DNA of 64,000 bases from Pseudomonas protegens CHA0 (GTDB taxonomy: Bacteria; Pseudomonadota; Gammaproteobacteria; Pseudomonadales; Pseudomonadaceae). Positions 9,220-19,234 of this stretch are shown here, piece by piece; position 1 is the first letter of the stretch, and every line of letters begins with the position of its first letter. Under the pieces are notes generated by a model, which saw only the letters and a list, made by a program, of their open reading frames with translations, made no database searches and was not told the DNA's origin. Location: NCBI RefSeq assembly GCF_000397205.1, contig NC_021237.1, positions 6,269,001 to 6,333,000 on the forward strand, in the 5' to 3' direction. Both the position numbers and the translations under genes were made by a program.

Positions 9220-10028
9220 AGCGGTTTCTCCAGCACGGCATAGACCACTTGATAAGTCGCCGGCAGGCCCTTGGCCTGTCGGAAACCCTCGTAGGCATCG
9301 ATCAACCCGGCGATCCGCGCCCGTCCGGTCAAGCCGCCCGGGCGTCCGGGATTGAGGTTGTGCGCGCCCAGGGCTTTCAACTCATGGGTCAGGCTGCGCA
9401 CATCCGGGTAATACAGGACATGGGGCGCCTTTTCCAGACTGCGCACTTGCAAGCCACTGGCTTCACACAGCTGTCGATAATGTTCGAACTCACGGAAGCG
9501 ATTGACGTGAACCTGGCCATCGACCTGCGCCCAACTTTCGCGCAGTTCCTGCAAAGTACCCACGCACAGGCTGGCAAAAGCCAGCACGCCGCCCGGCTTG
9601 AGCACCCGCATAGCCTCACTGAGCACAGCAGAGAAATCGTCGCACCACTGCACCGCCAGGCTAGAGAAGATCAATTGGCAACTGTCGCCTTGCAACGGCA
9701 GGCGTTCAGCATCCCCGGCGATGAAATGGTCCGCGCCACCCAAAGGCCGGGCGTGATTGAGCATGCCCTCGGCAATATCCAGGGCCAGCCCCTGGGCAGC
9801 ACGGAAACGCTGCCCCAGCACCCGGCTGAAATGCCCAGTGCCGCAGCCCAGGTCCAGCCAGCACCGTGGCTCAAGGCCCGGGGGCAGACGGCTGAGCAAT
9901 TGTTGCCCAACCGCACGCTGCAGCTCCGCGACACTGTCGTAGCTGGCCGCCGCGCGGGAGAACGAAGCCGCGACCTGGCGCTTGTCAGGCAGGCGAACGG
10001 GAAAGGCAGTCAGAGAAAGATCAGTCAT
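9216..10028 (-). CDS. bioC: Malonyl-ACP O-methyltransferase BioC
   Basis: A 270-aa SAM-dependent methyltransferase that methylates malonyl-ACP so that the fatty acid pathway can build the pimeloyl chain of biotin. The class I motif [16 protein letters not shown] and the later [11 protein letters not shown] and [13 protein letters not shown] strands are clear. The chosen start gives [20 protein letters not shown] and overlaps the end of bioH by eight bases. A further ATG four codons upstream is possible, and the longer in-frame extension lies inside bioH. Its stop overlaps bioD by four bases. Confidence 0.95.
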   Translation of the reverse strand: MTDLSLTAFPVRLPDKRQVAASFSRAAASYDSVAELQRAVGQQLLSRLPPGLEPRCWLDLGCGTGHFSRVLGQRFRAAQGLALDIAEGMLNHARPLGGADHFIAGDAERLPLQGDSCQLIFSSLAVQWCDDFSAVLSEAMRVLKPGGVLAFASLCVGTLQELRESWAQVDGQVHVNRFREFEHYRQLCEASGLQVRSLEKAPHVLYYPDVRSLTHELKALGAHNLNPGRPGGLTGRARIAGLIDAYEGFRQAKGLPATYQVVYAVLEKPL

Positions 10029-10752
10029 CACCGGACTCATGCAAGAAAGCCTGGATCGCTCCCGCCACTCCATGGGGGTCCTCCAGGAGAAATCCGTGGC
10101 TGGCGTGTTCAATCAGGCCAACTTCAATATCCGGCAGCAAGGCCAGCAATTCACCGGCCGCCTCGGCAGGCACCAGAGCATCGAGCCCGGCAAACAAGTG
10201 CAACTGCGGCCCGCGAAAGCCTTGCAAGGCTTCGCGGGTATCCAACTGCGCCAGCAACTCCAGCCCGGCCATCAGCACCGCCGGCGCCGTGGTCGGCGCG
10301 CCGCTCAGGAGCAACCGCGACAGGCCTCGCGTGTCCGCGGCGCCCTGGGCGCAGAGCAAGGCAAAACGCTTGAGGGTGGTTCGCGGATCGGCCGCGCAGC
10401 CGGCCAGGAAGCCGTCGAAGATTTCCCCGGCCATGGCACTGGCCCATTGTTCATGGGCGACAAAACTGGGATTGCTGGCCAGGGTCAGCAGGCCGCAGCA
10501 GCGCTCACCACGGCGCGCCGCCAATTCCGAAGCCAGCATGCCGCCGAGGGACCAGCCACCCAGCCAGGCATTGTCCGGCACGGCGTCATCGAGTTCGTCC
10601 AGCCAGTCCTGCGGGTCGCTGGAGGTCAACTCCGGCAAGGGCTCGATCTCCACCCGCAAGTGTTCATCCAGCCCCTGCAAGGCCGCCGCCAGAGGTTCCA
10701 GCGGCGACACGCCCAAGCCCCAGCCCGGCAACAGAATCAGTCGATCACGCAT
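10021..10752 (-). CDS. bioH: Pimeloyl-ACP methyl ester carboxylesterase BioH
   Basis: A 243-aa alpha/beta hydrolase that removes the methyl group added by BioC, releasing pimeloyl-ACP for BioF. It has the early LLPGWGLG oxyanion loop, the nucleophile elbow GGWSLGGM (Ser about 68), a downstream Asp in [11 protein letters not shown] and the His in [13 protein letters not shown]. It overlaps bioF and bioC by eight bases each. The gene lying inside the bio cluster, next to its partner bioC, is the usual pseudomonad arrangement and supports the assignment over other hydrolases. Confidence 0.95.
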   Translation of the reverse strand: MRDRLILLPGWGLGVSPLEPLAAALQGLDEHLRVEIEPLPELTSSDPQDWLDELDDAVPDNAWLGGWSLGGMLASELAARRGERCCGLLTLASNPSFVAHEQWASAMAGEIFDGFLAGCAADPRTTLKRFALLCAQGAADTRGLSRLLLSGAPTTAPAVLMAGLELLAQLDTREALQGFRGPQLHLFAGLDALVPAEAAGELLALLPDIEVGLIEHASHGFLLEDPHGVAGAIQAFLHESGDD

Positions 10753-11923
10753 GGCTCGGCTCCGCTTGCAGTTCTCTGAAACAGTCTGCCAACGCGCTTA
10801 ACAATAGCTGCACCTGAGCCTCGCTGTGGGCCGCGGACAAGGTCACCCGCAGCCGCGCGCTGCCGGCCGGCACGGTAGGCGGGCGAATGGCGCTGACCAT
10901 GATTCCCCGTTCACGCAGCATCTGCGACAGACGCACGGCCCGAGCACTGTCGCCCACCAGGATCGGCTGGATCGGGGTGAAACTGTCCATCAGCTGCAGG
11001 CCGATCTGCTCGGCGCCCTGGCGGAATTGACGGATCAAGGCCGCCAGGTGCTCGCGCCGCCAATGCTCGCTGCGCAGCAGCTCCAGGCTTTTCAGGGTGG
11101 CGCAGGCCAGGGCTGGCGGCTGACTGGTGGTGTAGATATAAGGCCGGGCAAACTGGATCAGGCTTTCGATCAGATCCTCGCTGCCGGCGACAAAGGCCCC
11201 GGCGGTGCCGAAAGCCTTGCCCAGGGTGCCCACCAGTACCGGCACCTCATCCAGCCCCAGGCCGAAATGCTCCACCAGCCCGCCGCCATTGGCCCCCAGC
11301 GGCCCGAAACCATGGGCATCGTCCACCATCAGCCAGGCGCCACGGGCCTTGGTTGCCCGAGCCAGGGCCGGCAGGTCGGCGACATCGCCATCCATGCTGA
11401 ACACCCCATCGGTGACCACCAGGGTATTGCCGGTGGCCTTTTCCAGACGCTTGGCCAGGCTGTGCGCATCGTTGTGCAGATAACGGTTGAAGCGCGCGCC
11501 GGAAAGCAGCCCCGCATCAAGCAGCGACGCGTGGTTGAGACGATCCTCCAGCACCGTATCGCCCTGCCCCACCAGCGCCGTCACCGCCCCCAGGTTGGCC
11601 ATGTAGCCGGTGGTAAACAACAGCGCCCGAGGGCGGCCAGTGAGTTCGGCCAGCGCCTCTTCCAGGGCGTGATGGGGCGTGCTGTGGCCGATCACCAGAT
11701 GGGAAGCACCACCGCCCACGCCCCAGCGGCTGGCACCGGAGCGCCAGGCTTCGATCACTTGCGGATGGTTGGCTAGGCCCAGGTAGTCGTTGTTACAAAA
11801 GGCCAGCAATGGCTGACCGTCGACCACCACTTGCGGCCCCTGGGGGCTCTGCAGCAGCGGGCGCTGGCGATAGAGGTGTTCGGCACGGCGGGCAGCAAGG
11901 CGCGCGGCGAGATCAAAAGACAT
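10745..11923 (-). CDS. bioF: 8-amino-7-oxononanoate synthase BioF
   Basis: A 392-aa PLP enzyme of the alpha-oxoamine synthase family that condenses pimeloyl-ACP (or -CoA) with L-alanine. It shows [11 protein letters not shown] near the start, the [10 protein letters not shown] loop, DGVFSMDGD, the cofactor Asp in VDDAHGFG, and VGTLGKAFG with the PLP lysine at about residue 236. It is separated from bioB by 123 bases that contain an inverted REP pair, so the bioFHCD transcript may be partly insulated from bioB. Confidence 0.97.
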   Translation of the reverse strand: MSFDLAARLAARRAEHLYRQRPLLQSPQGPQVVVDGQPLLAFCNNDYLGLANHPQVIEAWRSGASRWGVGGGASHLVIGHSTPHHALEEALAELTGRPRALLFTTGYMANLGAVTALVGQGDTVLEDRLNHASLLDAGLLSGARFNRYLHNDAHSLAKRLEKATGNTLVVTDGVFSMDGDVADLPALARATKARGAWLMVDDAHGFGPLGANGGGLVEHFGLGLDEVPVLVGTLGKAFGTAGAFVAGSEDLIESLIQFARPYIYTTSQPPALACATLKSLELLRSEHWRREHLAALIRQFRQGAEQIGLQLMDSFTPIQPILVGDSARAVRLSQMLRERGIMVSAIRPPTVPAGSARLRVTLSAAHSEAQVQLLLSALADCFRELQAEPSHA

Positions 11924-11960
11924 GCAGGCCTCGATGTTGGCTTACGGACAGTTCATCGCC

Positions 11961-12037
11961 AGGAGCTGGCTTGCCGGCGAAGCAGGCGACGCGAAATCCA
12001 TGAGGCTCGCGAGATTCGCCGGCAAACCGGCTCCTAC
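11961..12037. repeat. Inverted REP pair between bioB and bioF
   Basis: AGGAGCTGGCTTGCCGGCGA at 11961-11980 and its inverse ending CGGCTCCTAC at 12037. These can fold into one large hairpin. Confidence 0.85.
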
Positions 12038-12046
12038 GGCAGAAGG

Positions 12047-13102
12047 TCAGACGGCGGCGTTGTAGAACTGCTCGCTGCTTTTCTGCTCCACCAGGGCCTG
12101 TTCGATGGCGGCCTGGTGCACCTCGTCGGCGTGTTCTTCGCGGGCTTCGGGCTGGATGCCCAGGCGCGCGAACAACTGCATGTCCTTGTCGGCCTGCGGG
12201 TTGGCGGTGGTCAGCAACTTGTCGCCATAGAAAATCGAGTTGGCGCCGGCGAAGAACGCCAGGGCCTGCATCTGCTCATTCATCGCCTCACGGCCGGCCG
12301 ATAGCCGCACATGGGATTGCGGCATGAGAATCCGCGCCACCGCGAGCATGCGGATAAAGTCGAAGGGGTCTACCTCTTCGGCATTTTCCAGCGGCGTACC
12401 CGCCACCTTCACCAGCATGTTGATCGGCACCGACTCCGGATGCTCCGGCAGGTTGGCCAGCTGGATCAGCAGGCCGGCGCGGTCATCCAGGGATTCGCCC
12501 ATGCCGAGAATGCCGCCGGAACAGATCTTCATGCCCGCGTCACGCACATAGGCCAGGGTCTGCAGGCGCTCGCTGTAGGTGCGAGTGGTGATGATGTTGC
12601 CGTAGAACTCCGGCGAGGTATCGAGGTTGTGGTTGTAGTAGTCCAGGCCGGCCTTGGCCAGCGCCTCGGTCTGGTCCTGATCGAGACGGCCCAGGGTCAT
12701 GCAGGTTTCCAGGCCCATGGCCTTCACGCCTTTGACCATCTCCAGCACATAGGGCATGTCCTTGGCCGAAGGGTGCTTCCAGGCCGCGCCCATGCAGAAA
12801 CGGGTAGAACCGATGGCCTTGGCCCGGGCGGCCTCTTCCAGGACCTTCTGCACCTCAAGGAGCTTTTCCTTTTCCAGGCCGGTGTTGTAGTGACCGGACT
12901 GCGGACAATATTTGCAATCTTCCGGGCAGGCGCCGGTCTTGATCGACAGCAGCGTGGAAACCTGGACCCGATTGGCGTCGAAATGCGCGCGGTGCACCGT
13001 CTGCGCCTGGAACAGCAAGTCATTGAACGGCTGGACGAACAGGGCTTTGACTTCAGCCAAAGTCCAATCATGACGCAGGGTGGCGGTGGTGCTGGCGCTC
13101 AT
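12047..13102 (-). CDS. bioB: Biotin synthase BioB
   Basis: A 351-aa radical SAM enzyme that inserts sulfur into dethiobiotin. The radical SAM cluster motif [14 protein letters not shown] places the three cysteines at about 59, 63 and 66. [11 protein letters not shown], the [13 protein letters not shown] segment and a late [11 protein letters not shown] with the Arg expected near the [2Fe-2S] cluster are present. The start [13 protein letters not shown] is preferred over upstream in-frame ATGs, which add sequence unlike the family. It diverges from comF, with about 90 bases between them for both promoters. Confidence 0.97.
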   Translation of the reverse strand: MSASTTATLRHDWTLAEVKALFVQPFNDLLFQAQTVHRAHFDANRVQVSTLLSIKTGACPEDCKYCPQSGHYNTGLEKEKLLEVQKVLEEAARAKAIGSTRFCMGAAWKHPSAKDMPYVLEMVKGVKAMGLETCMTLGRLDQDQTEALAKAGLDYYNHNLDTSPEFYGNIITTRTYSERLQTLAYVRDAGMKICSGGILGMGESLDDRAGLLIQLANLPEHPESVPINMLVKVAGTPLENAEEVDPFDFIRMLAVARILMPQSHVRLSAGREAMNEQMQALAFFAGANSIFYGDKLLTTANPQADKDMQLFARLGIQPEAREEHADEVHQAAIEQALVEQKSSEQFYNAAV

Positions 13103-13192
13103 GGGCGATTCCTTGATTATGCTTGGCAAGCGGTGCGGGACAGGAAAGCCCACAGCCGCGACACGGATGTTCGGCATATTTAAGGAAGAGTC

Positions 13193-13933
13193 ATGCACTG
13201 TCAACCCAGATACAAAGGACCGGTTTACATCTGGTTAAAAAACAATCAGGCATGTTTATTGTGTGACGAACCCAGCGATTCGGCCCTGGCCCTGTGTGCT
13301 CCCTGCCTGGACGAGCTGCCCTGGCTCGGCGCCCAGTGTTCAGTCTGCGCCCTGCCCCTGCCTGGGCCCGGCCTCACCTGTGGCCAGTGCCTGCAAGAGC
13401 CGCCGGCGTTTCAGCGGGTGATCGCACCCTGGCGCTACGATTTCCCGGTGGACAGCCTGATCAGTCGTTTCAAGCACCATGAGAAATGGCCTTTTGGCCG
13501 GCTGATGGCCGAACTTCTCGGCCAGTTCCTCCACTATCGCTTCGATGAAGGCCTGCCACGGCCTGATTGCCTGCTGCCGGTGCCACTGTCCCGCAGGCGG
13601 CTGCGCCAGCGCGGCTTCAATCAGGCAGGCATGCTGGCCCAGTGGCTGGGCGCTTCGTTGCAATTGGTGGTGCAACCCAAGCTCCTCCTGCGCACCCAAG
13701 ACACCCCCGCCCAGCAGGGCCTGGATGCCCGGGCCCGCCAGCGCAACCTGCGCCAGGCCTTCGCCCTAGCAGATCAGGCCCAGGTTGCAGGACGACACCT
13801 GGCCCTGGTGGACGATGTCCTGACCACCGGCGCCACCGCCCAGGCCCTGGCCCGTTTGCTGATCAACGCCGGTGCCCGTCGGGTGGATATCTACTGCCTG
13901 GCCAGGACCCCAAGCCCCGGCACCGGCGACTGA
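13193..13933 (+). CDS. ComF-family phosphoribosyltransferase-like protein
   Basis: A 246-aa protein. The N-terminal third carries paired cysteines ([20 protein letters not shown]) that should bind zinc, and the C-terminal half is a type I phosphoribosyltransferase fold ending in the PRPP loop [18 protein letters not shown]. The family is tied to DNA uptake (ComF) and, in enteric bacteria, to use of DNA as a nutrient (GntX). The start at 13193 is tentative, because the first 20 residues are not conserved in my memory of the family. It faces away from bioB and is followed 66 bases later by the ModE-like gene in the same direction. Confidence 0.88.
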   Translation: MHCQPRYKGPVYIWLKNNQACLLCDEPSDSALALCAPCLDELPWLGAQCSVCALPLPGPGLTCGQCLQEPPAFQRVIAPWRYDFPVDSLISRFKHHEKWPFGRLMAELLGQFLHYRFDEGLPRPDCLLPVPLSRRRLRQRGFNQAGMLAQWLGASLQLVVQPKLLLRTQDTPAQQGLDARARQRNLRQAFALADQAQVAGRHLALVDDVLTTGATAQALARLLINAGARRVDIYCLARTPSPGTGD

Positions 13934-13998
13934 CTTGACTCTCGTCGCCCAAGCCGCAAACTCCCAGTCCACCCCCAGTGTTCAAAGCGCCCCCCGCC

Positions 13999-14763
13999 AT
14001 GTCCTTGCCCACTCTGTTGACCCAGCACATCGTCCGCCGCCCGCAACGCATTGCCTTGCTGCAACACATCGCCGAACAAGGCTCCATCACCCGCGCGGCA
14101 AAAAGCGCCGGCCTGAGCTACAAGGCAGCCTGGGATGCCATCGACGAACTGAACAACCTGGCCCAGAGCCCGCTGGTGGAGCGCAGCGTCGGCGGCAAGG
14201 GCGGCGGCGGCGCCAAGCTGTCCGCCGAGGGCGAGCGGGTGCTGCGTCTTTACCAGCGCCTGCAAGCTCTGCAGGCCCAGGTACTGGAAGCGGCGGAAGA
14301 CACCAGCGACCTCGACTTGCTCAGCCGCCTGATGCTGCGCACCAGCGCGCGCAATCAGTTGCATGGCAAGGTCCGGGCTGTCGAAAGCCAGGGCTGCAAC
14401 GACCTGATCGTCCTGGAACTGCCCGAGGGCCTGCAACTCCAGGCGCAGATCACCCACGACAGCACCCTGCGCCTGGAACTGCTGCCGGGGACCGAAGTGG
14501 TGGCACTGATCAAGGCTGGCTGGCTGGACGTACAAGCTGCGGGCGCCCAAGTAACAACTGGACACAATTGCCTGAGGGGCACGATCGAGCAGATTCTCGA
14601 CGCCGAGGACGGCCCCTGCGAGGTGCGAATTGCCCTGCCCAATGGTCAGACCTTGTGCGCCCTGGCCGAGCCGTTGCTGCTCAAGACCCTGGAGTTGAAG
14701 GAATCCTCGACCGTCCAGGTGCAGTTCTCACCGTCCCACGTGCTGATCGGAACCCCGCTCTGA
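13999..14763 (+). CDS. ModE-like molybdate-responsive regulator
   Basis: A 254-aa protein. Residues about 10-110 form a LysR-type winged helix as in ModE (IALLQHIAEQGSITRAAKSAG, SYKAAWDAIDELN, and the wing VGGKGGGGAKLSAEG). Two Mop/TOBE repeats follow (about 122-188 and 193-252), each opening with a pattern such as SARNQLHGKVRAVESQGCND, which should bind molybdate. A GTG seven codons upstream is possible, but the ATG gives the better match to MSLPTLLTQHIVRRPQRIALL. No modABC transporter or molybdenum cofactor genes are nearby, so it acts in trans. Length is close to E. coli ModE (262 aa). Confidence 0.85.
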   Translation: MSLPTLLTQHIVRRPQRIALLQHIAEQGSITRAAKSAGLSYKAAWDAIDELNNLAQSPLVERSVGGKGGGGAKLSAEGERVLRLYQRLQALQAQVLEAAEDTSDLDLLSRLMLRTSARNQLHGKVRAVESQGCNDLIVLELPEGLQLQAQITHDSTLRLELLPGTEVVALIKAGWLDVQAAGAQVTTGHNCLRGTIEQILDAEDGPCEVRIALPNGQTLCALAEPLLLKTLELKESSTVQVQFSPSHVLIGTPL

Positions 14764-14847
14764 CCAAGGCTCCACCGCCATTTCACTGCAACATATTCGT
14801 CATGGGGGCTCATTAAGGTGGCTGCAAAAACCTGCAGGGAGCCTGAT

Positions 14848-16752
14848 ATGAGCCTGTTACTAGAAGAAGACCAACCCACCGACCTGGAACAGATGGTCGG
14901 CCTCAGCCGCCGCGGTTTCATCGGTGCCGGCGCCCTGTGCGGTGCAGCGCTGTTCCTGGGCGGCAACCTGTTGAGCCGCAGCGCCCTGGCCGCCAGCGTC
15001 AGCGCCGGCACCAGCCAGTTGCTGGGCTTTGCCGGCATCCCTGCCGCCACCAGCGACAGCATCACGTTGCCACCTGGCTACAAGTCCTCGGTACTGATCA
15101 GTTGGGGCCAGCCACTGGCCAAGAACGGCCCGGCCTTCGACCCCAGCGGCAATGGCACCGCCCGGGCCCAGGAAGTGCAGTTTGGCGACAACAACGACGG
15201 CATGAGCCTGTTCGCCTTCCCGGACGACCGCCACCGCGCGCTGATGGCCATCAATAACGAATACACCAACTACCGCTACCTCTACCCCCATGGCGGCTTG
15301 CCGCAATCCGCCGAAGACGTGCGCAAGGCCCAGGCCAGCGAAGGCGTGTCGGTGATTGAAGTGCAGCGCAAGAATGGCCAGTGGCAGTTCGTCCAGGGCT
15401 CACGCTACAACCGACGGATCCACGGCAACACGCCGATCCGCCTGAGTGGCCCCGCAGCCGGTCACGATCTGCTCAAGACCAGCGCCGACCCCAAGGGCAG
15501 GAAAGTCCTCGGCACCTTCCAGAACTGCGCCAACGGCAAGACCCCATGGGGCACCTACCTGACCTGCGAAGAGAACTTCACCGACTGCTTCGGCAGCAGC
15601 AACGCCGAGCAGAAATTCGACGCCGCGCAGAAGCGTTACGGCGCCGTGGTGGCCAGCAAGGAGATCAACTGGCACCTGCACGATCCGCGGTTCGACCTGG
15701 CGAAGAACCCCAACGAACTCAACCGTCACGGCTGGGTGGTGGAAATCGATCCGTTCGACCCGCAATCGACCCCGGTCAAGCGCACCGCCCTGGGTCGTTT
15801 CAAGCACGAAAACGCCGCCCTGGCCGAAACCCGCGACGGCCGCGCCGTGGTCTACATGGGCGACGACGAGCGTGGCGAATTCATCTACAAGTTCATCAGC
15901 CGCGACAAGATCAACCACCGCAACCCCAAGGCCAACCGCGACCTGCTGGACCACGGCACCCTGTACGTGGCGCGCTTCGATGCCGGCGACGGCAACCCGG
16001 ACCACCCCAAGGGCCTGGGCCAGTGGATCGAGCTGACCCACGGCAAGAACGGCATCGACGCCAGCAGCGGCTTCGCCGACCAGGCCCAGGTGCTGATCCA
16101 GGCTCGCCTGGCCGCCAGCGTGGTCCAGGCCACGCGCATGGACCGCCCGGAATGGATAGTGGTCAGCCCCAAGGACGGCCAGGTCTATTGCACCCTGACC
16201 AACAACTCCAAGCGTGGCGAGGACGGCCAGCCGGTAGGCGGCCCCAACCCGCGGGAGAAGAACGTCTACGGGCAGATCCTGCGCTGGCGCACCGGCGACG
16301 ACGATCATGGTGCCATGAGTTTTTCCTGGGACCTGTTCGTAGTGGCCGGCAACCCGGGGGTGCACGCCGGCCAACCCAAGGGTGGGTCGTCCAACATCAC
16401 CCCGCAGAACATGTTCAACAGCCCCGACGGGCTGGGTTTCGACAAGGCCGGGCGCCTGTGGATCCTCACCGACGGCGACTACAGCAACAGCGGCGACTTC
16501 GCCGGCATGGGCAACAACCAGATGCTCTGCGCCGACCCGGACAGCGGTGAGATCCGCCGTTTCATGGTCGGGCCGGTGGGTTGCGAAGTCACCGGCATCG
16601 CCTTCGCCCCGGACCAGAAGACCCTGTTCGTGGGTATCCAGCACCCTGGGGAAAACGGCGGTTCGACCTTCCCCGAACACCTGCCCAACGGCAAGCCACG
16701 CTCCTCGGTCATGGCCATCACCCGGGAAGACGGCGGCGTCATCGGCGCCTGA
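14848..16752 (+). CDS. PhoX/DUF839-family protein, Tat-exported
   Basis: A 634-aa protein whose N-terminus has a twin-arginine signal (LSRRGFIGAGALCGAALFLG, ending near SRSALAAS), so it is exported folded. The rest matches PhoX-type phosphatases: PPGYKSSVLISWGQPL, an acidic NNDGMSLFAFP, NNEYTNYRYLYP, TYLTCEENFTDCFG, GWVVEIDPFDP, GRFKHENAA, YMGDDERGEFIYKF and SPDGLGFDKAGRLWILTDG, residues that in PhoX bind calcium and iron. A periplasmic calcium-dependent phosphatase is likely. The ATG is chosen over a GTG ten codons upstream because it has a GGGA element in front. No Pho box was recognised. Confidence 0.85.
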   Translation: MSLLLEEDQPTDLEQMVGLSRRGFIGAGALCGAALFLGGNLLSRSALAASVSAGTSQLLGFAGIPAATSDSITLPPGYKSSVLISWGQPLAKNGPAFDPSGNGTARAQEVQFGDNNDGMSLFAFPDDRHRALMAINNEYTNYRYLYPHGGLPQSAEDVRKAQASEGVSVIEVQRKNGQWQFVQGSRYNRRIHGNTPIRLSGPAAGHDLLKTSADPKGRKVLGTFQNCANGKTPWGTYLTCEENFTDCFGSSNAEQKFDAAQKRYGAVVASKEINWHLHDPRFDLAKNPNELNRHGWVVEIDPFDPQSTPVKRTALGRFKHENAALAETRDGRAVVYMGDDERGEFIYKFISRDKINHRNPKANRDLLDHGTLYVARFDAGDGNPDHPKGLGQWIELTHGKNGIDASSGFADQAQVLIQARLAASVVQATRMDRPEWIVVSPKDGQVYCTLTNNSKRGEDGQPVGGPNPREKNVYGQILRWRTGDDDHGAMSFSWDLFVVAGNPGVHAGQPKGGSSNITPQNMFNSPDGLGFDKAGRLWILTDGDYSNSGDFAGMGNNQMLCADPDSGEIRRFMVGPVGCEVTGIAFAPDQKTLFVGIQHPGENGGSTFPEHLPNGKPRSSVMAITREDGGVIGA

Positions 16753-16910
16753 CCCCGCCTCGCGCCCGGCCGGCTTCTGCACCCGCAGGAACCGGCTGGG
16801 TTGCGAACCCGACGCACGGCCGAACCACCGGCAAACCCTCCCCCGCTGGCTCCCCGTCTGCGTTACCATGCTTGGCCGGACGCGGCAGCCTGCTGCGCGC
16901 AGGAGTAAGC

Positions 16911-17885
16911 ATGTCGCACCCGTTTGAAACACTGACCCCCGATCTGGTCCTGGACGCCGTTGAAAGCATCGGCTTTCTCAGCGACGCCCGCGTGCTGGCG
17001 CTCAACAGCTACGAAAATCGCGTCTATCAAGTCGGCATCGACGAAAGCGAGCCACTGATCGCCAAGTTCTACCGGCCCCAGCGCTGGACCAACGAAGCGA
17101 TCCTGGAAGAACACCGCTTCACCTTCGAACTCGCCGAATGCGACGTGCCGGTGGTGGCGCCGATCATTCACGACGGCGCCAGCCTGTTCGAACACGCGGG
17201 CTTTCGTTTCGCCCTGTTTCCCCGCCGCGGCGGGCGCGCCCCGGAGCCAGGCAACCTGGACCAGCTCTACCGTCTCGGCCAGTTGTTGGGCCGCCTGCAC
17301 GCGGTGGGTGCCACCCGCCCGTTCGAACACCGCGAAGCCCTGGGGGTGAAGAACTTCGGTCACGATTCCCTGGCAACCCTGCTGCAGGGCAACTTCATCC
17401 CCAAGAGCCTGCTGCCAGCCTACGAGTCGGTGGCCCGGGACCTGCTCAAGCGGGTGGAAGAGGTCTACCAGGCCACGCCACACCAGAACATCCGGATGCA
17501 CGGCGACTGCCACCCCGGCAACATGATGTGCCGCGACGAGATGTTCCATATCGTCGACCTGGATGACTGCCGCATGGGCCCGGCGGTGCAGGACCTGTGG
17601 ATGATGCTCGCCGGCGACCGCCAGGAATGCCTGGGCCAGTTGTCCGAGTTGATGGATGGCTACAGCGAGTTCCATGATTTCGACCCGCGGGAGCTGGCCC
17701 TGATCGAACCACTGCGAGCCTTGCGCCTGATGCACTACAGCGCCTGGCTGGCACGACGCTGGGACGACCCGGCGTTCCCCCACAGTTTCCCCTGGTTCGG
17801 CAGCGAACGTTATTGGGGCGATCAGGTGCTGGCCTTGCGCGAACAGCTGGCGGCCCTCAACGAAGAACCCCTCAAGCTGTTCTGA
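16911..17885 (+). CDS. srkA: SrkA/YihE-type stress response kinase
   Basis: A 324-aa protein of the choline/aminoglycoside kinase fold. The start ATG follows AGGAG by six bases. Visible: ENRVYQVGIDESEPLIAKFYRP with the ATP-binding lysine, the catalytic loop RMHGDCHPGNMMC (about 196-208) with Asp and Asn, and IVDLDDCRMGP in place of the metal-binding DFD. In E. coli SrkA (YihE) phosphorylates Ser/Thr and protects from stress-induced death. In E. coli the gene precedes dsbA; here it precedes a REP cluster and rarD, so it is probably a single-gene unit. Physiological target unknown. Confidence 0.88.
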   Translation: MSHPFETLTPDLVLDAVESIGFLSDARVLALNSYENRVYQVGIDESEPLIAKFYRPQRWTNEAILEEHRFTFELAECDVPVVAPIIHDGASLFEHAGFRFALFPRRGGRAPEPGNLDQLYRLGQLLGRLHAVGATRPFEHREALGVKNFGHDSLATLLQGNFIPKSLLPAYESVARDLLKRVEEVYQATPHQNIRMHGDCHPGNMMCRDEMFHIVDLDDCRMGPAVQDLWMMLAGDRQECLGQLSELMDGYSEFHDFDPRELALIEPLRALRLMHYSAWLARRWDDPAFPHSFPWFGSERYWGDQVLALREQLAALNEEPLKLF

Positions 17886-17894
17886 CCCGGCCTG

Positions 17895-18036
17895 CAGGAG
17901 CCGGCTTGCCAGCGAAGGGGACCCGAGAAATCGCCTTCGCCGACAAGCCGGTACCCACACAAGGGCGCCAGCCGTAGGAGCTGGCTTGCCAGCGAAAGGG
18001 CCCGAGAGATTGCCCTCGTCGGCAAGCCGGCGTCCA
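17895..18036. repeat. Cluster of four REP-like units
   Basis: Two inverted pairs: direct units at 17895-17916 and 17974-17996, inverse units at about 17935-17955 and 18017-18036. They fill most of the gap between srkA and rarD. Confidence 0.85.
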
Positions 18037-18124
18037 CAGTGGGCAGCGGGGTAAAAGTCAGGACAGGTCTAGACAATTGTCCTTACAATTGCGGCTTTGT
18101 TAGCTGCCTAAGCAAGGATTCTGC

Positions 18125-19012
18125 ATGCAAGCCGCCAACCCGCGCCGCGGGTACATCCTGGGTCTGACCGCCTACATCATCTGGGGTCTGTTCCCGCTCT
18201 ATTTCAAAGCTATCGCCAGCGTTCCCGCGGTCGAGATCATCATCCACCGGGTGCTCTGGTCGGCGCTGTTCGGCGCCCTGCTGCTGATGGTGTGGAAGCA
18301 CCCCGGCTGGTGGCGCGAACTGCGGGACAACCCCAGGCGCCTGGCGATCCTGGCCCTGAGCGGCACCCTGATCGCCGCCAACTGGCTGACCTACGTCTGG
18401 TCGGTAAACAACGGGCGCATGCTCGAAGCCAGCCTGGGCTACTACATCAACCCACTGGTCAACGTGCTGCTGGGCATGCTGATTCTTGGCGAACGCCTGC
18501 GGCGCATGCAGTGGCTGGCGGTGATCCTGGCGGCGGTGGGCGTGGCCCAGCAAGTGTGGCAGGTAGGCAGCCTGCCCTGGGTCTCGCTGATGCTGGCGCT
18601 GAGCTTCGGCTTCTACGGGCTGATCCGCAAGCAGGCGCCGGTCAAGGCCCTGCCCGGCCTGGTGGTGGAAACCTGGATGCTGGTGCCCATCGCTCTGGGT
18701 TGGCTGCTGCTGCACCCCGATGCCAGCAGTGCCCATGCCGAGTTCTGGAGCAGTTCCCAGGCCTGGTGGCTGGTGGCCGCCGGCCCGGTGACCCTGGTAC
18801 CTCTGGTGTGCTTCAACGCTGCCGCACGGGACCTGCCCTATACCACCCTGGGTTTCCTCCAGTACCTGGCTCCCACCCTGGTGCTGCTGCAGGCCGTGCT
18901 GCTGTTCGACGAGCACCTGTCCTCCAGCACCCTGCTGGCCTTCATGTTTATCTGGGCCGGCCTGGCGGTATACAGCGTGGATGCCTGGCTCAGCCTACGC
19001 GGGCGTCGCTGA
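18125..19012 (+). CDS. rarD: RarD, EamA-family transporter
   Basis: A 295-aa inner membrane protein with about ten hydrophobic segments. Family signatures: GYILGLTAYIIWGLFPLYFK at the start, EIIIHRVLWS, AANWLTYVWSVNNGRMLEAS, LGYYINPLVNVLLGML, and the second EamA half with SFGFYGLIRKQ and TLGFLQYLAPT. This is the RarD (chloramphenicol-sensitive protein) branch of the drug/metabolite transporter superfamily; its substrate is not established. It is a single gene, followed by a region with two DnaA-box sequences. Confidence 0.92.
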   Translation: MQAANPRRGYILGLTAYIIWGLFPLYFKAIASVPAVEIIIHRVLWSALFGALLLMVWKHPGWWRELRDNPRRLAILALSGTLIAANWLTYVWSVNNGRMLEASLGYYINPLVNVLLGMLILGERLRRMQWLAVILAAVGVAQQVWQVGSLPWVSLMLALSFGFYGLIRKQAPVKALPGLVVETWMLVPIALGWLLLHPDASSAHAEFWSSSQAWWLVAAGPVTLVPLVCFNAAARDLPYTTLGFLQYLAPTLVLLQAVLLFDEHLSSSTLLAFMFIWAGLAVYSVDAWLSLRGRR

Positions 19013-19234
19013 TCAATAAACGCACAAAGCCCTGCAGGCCACGTTCTTCGTGGCTTGCAGCGGTTCTTCCCAAGGTTATCCACAACCTGATCCCCGTCCT
19101 TTGTGCACAAGCCCTTGAAACTGCTGGTTTTTTGATCAACTGGCGCAACGCCGCGCTGGCTCTGGGCCAGGGCCTGGTCTCTACAGGTTATCCACAGGCA
19201 CATGCACGGTTTACTGGGATAACCCTCACAAGGC
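19013..19234. other. Non-coding gap with two TTATCCACA boxes
   Basis: 222 bases between the convergent rarD and ACT-protein genes. Perfect DnaA-box sequences lie at 19076-19084 and 19188-19196, both on the plus strand and 112 bases apart. TTGTGCACAA near 19101 and GGGATAACC near 19217 are looser matches. Confidence 0.6.

Noticed and set aside
15400..16932. 510-aa frame opposite the phoX-like gene
   Set aside because: Shadow of a gene with a clear Tat signal and PhoX motifs.
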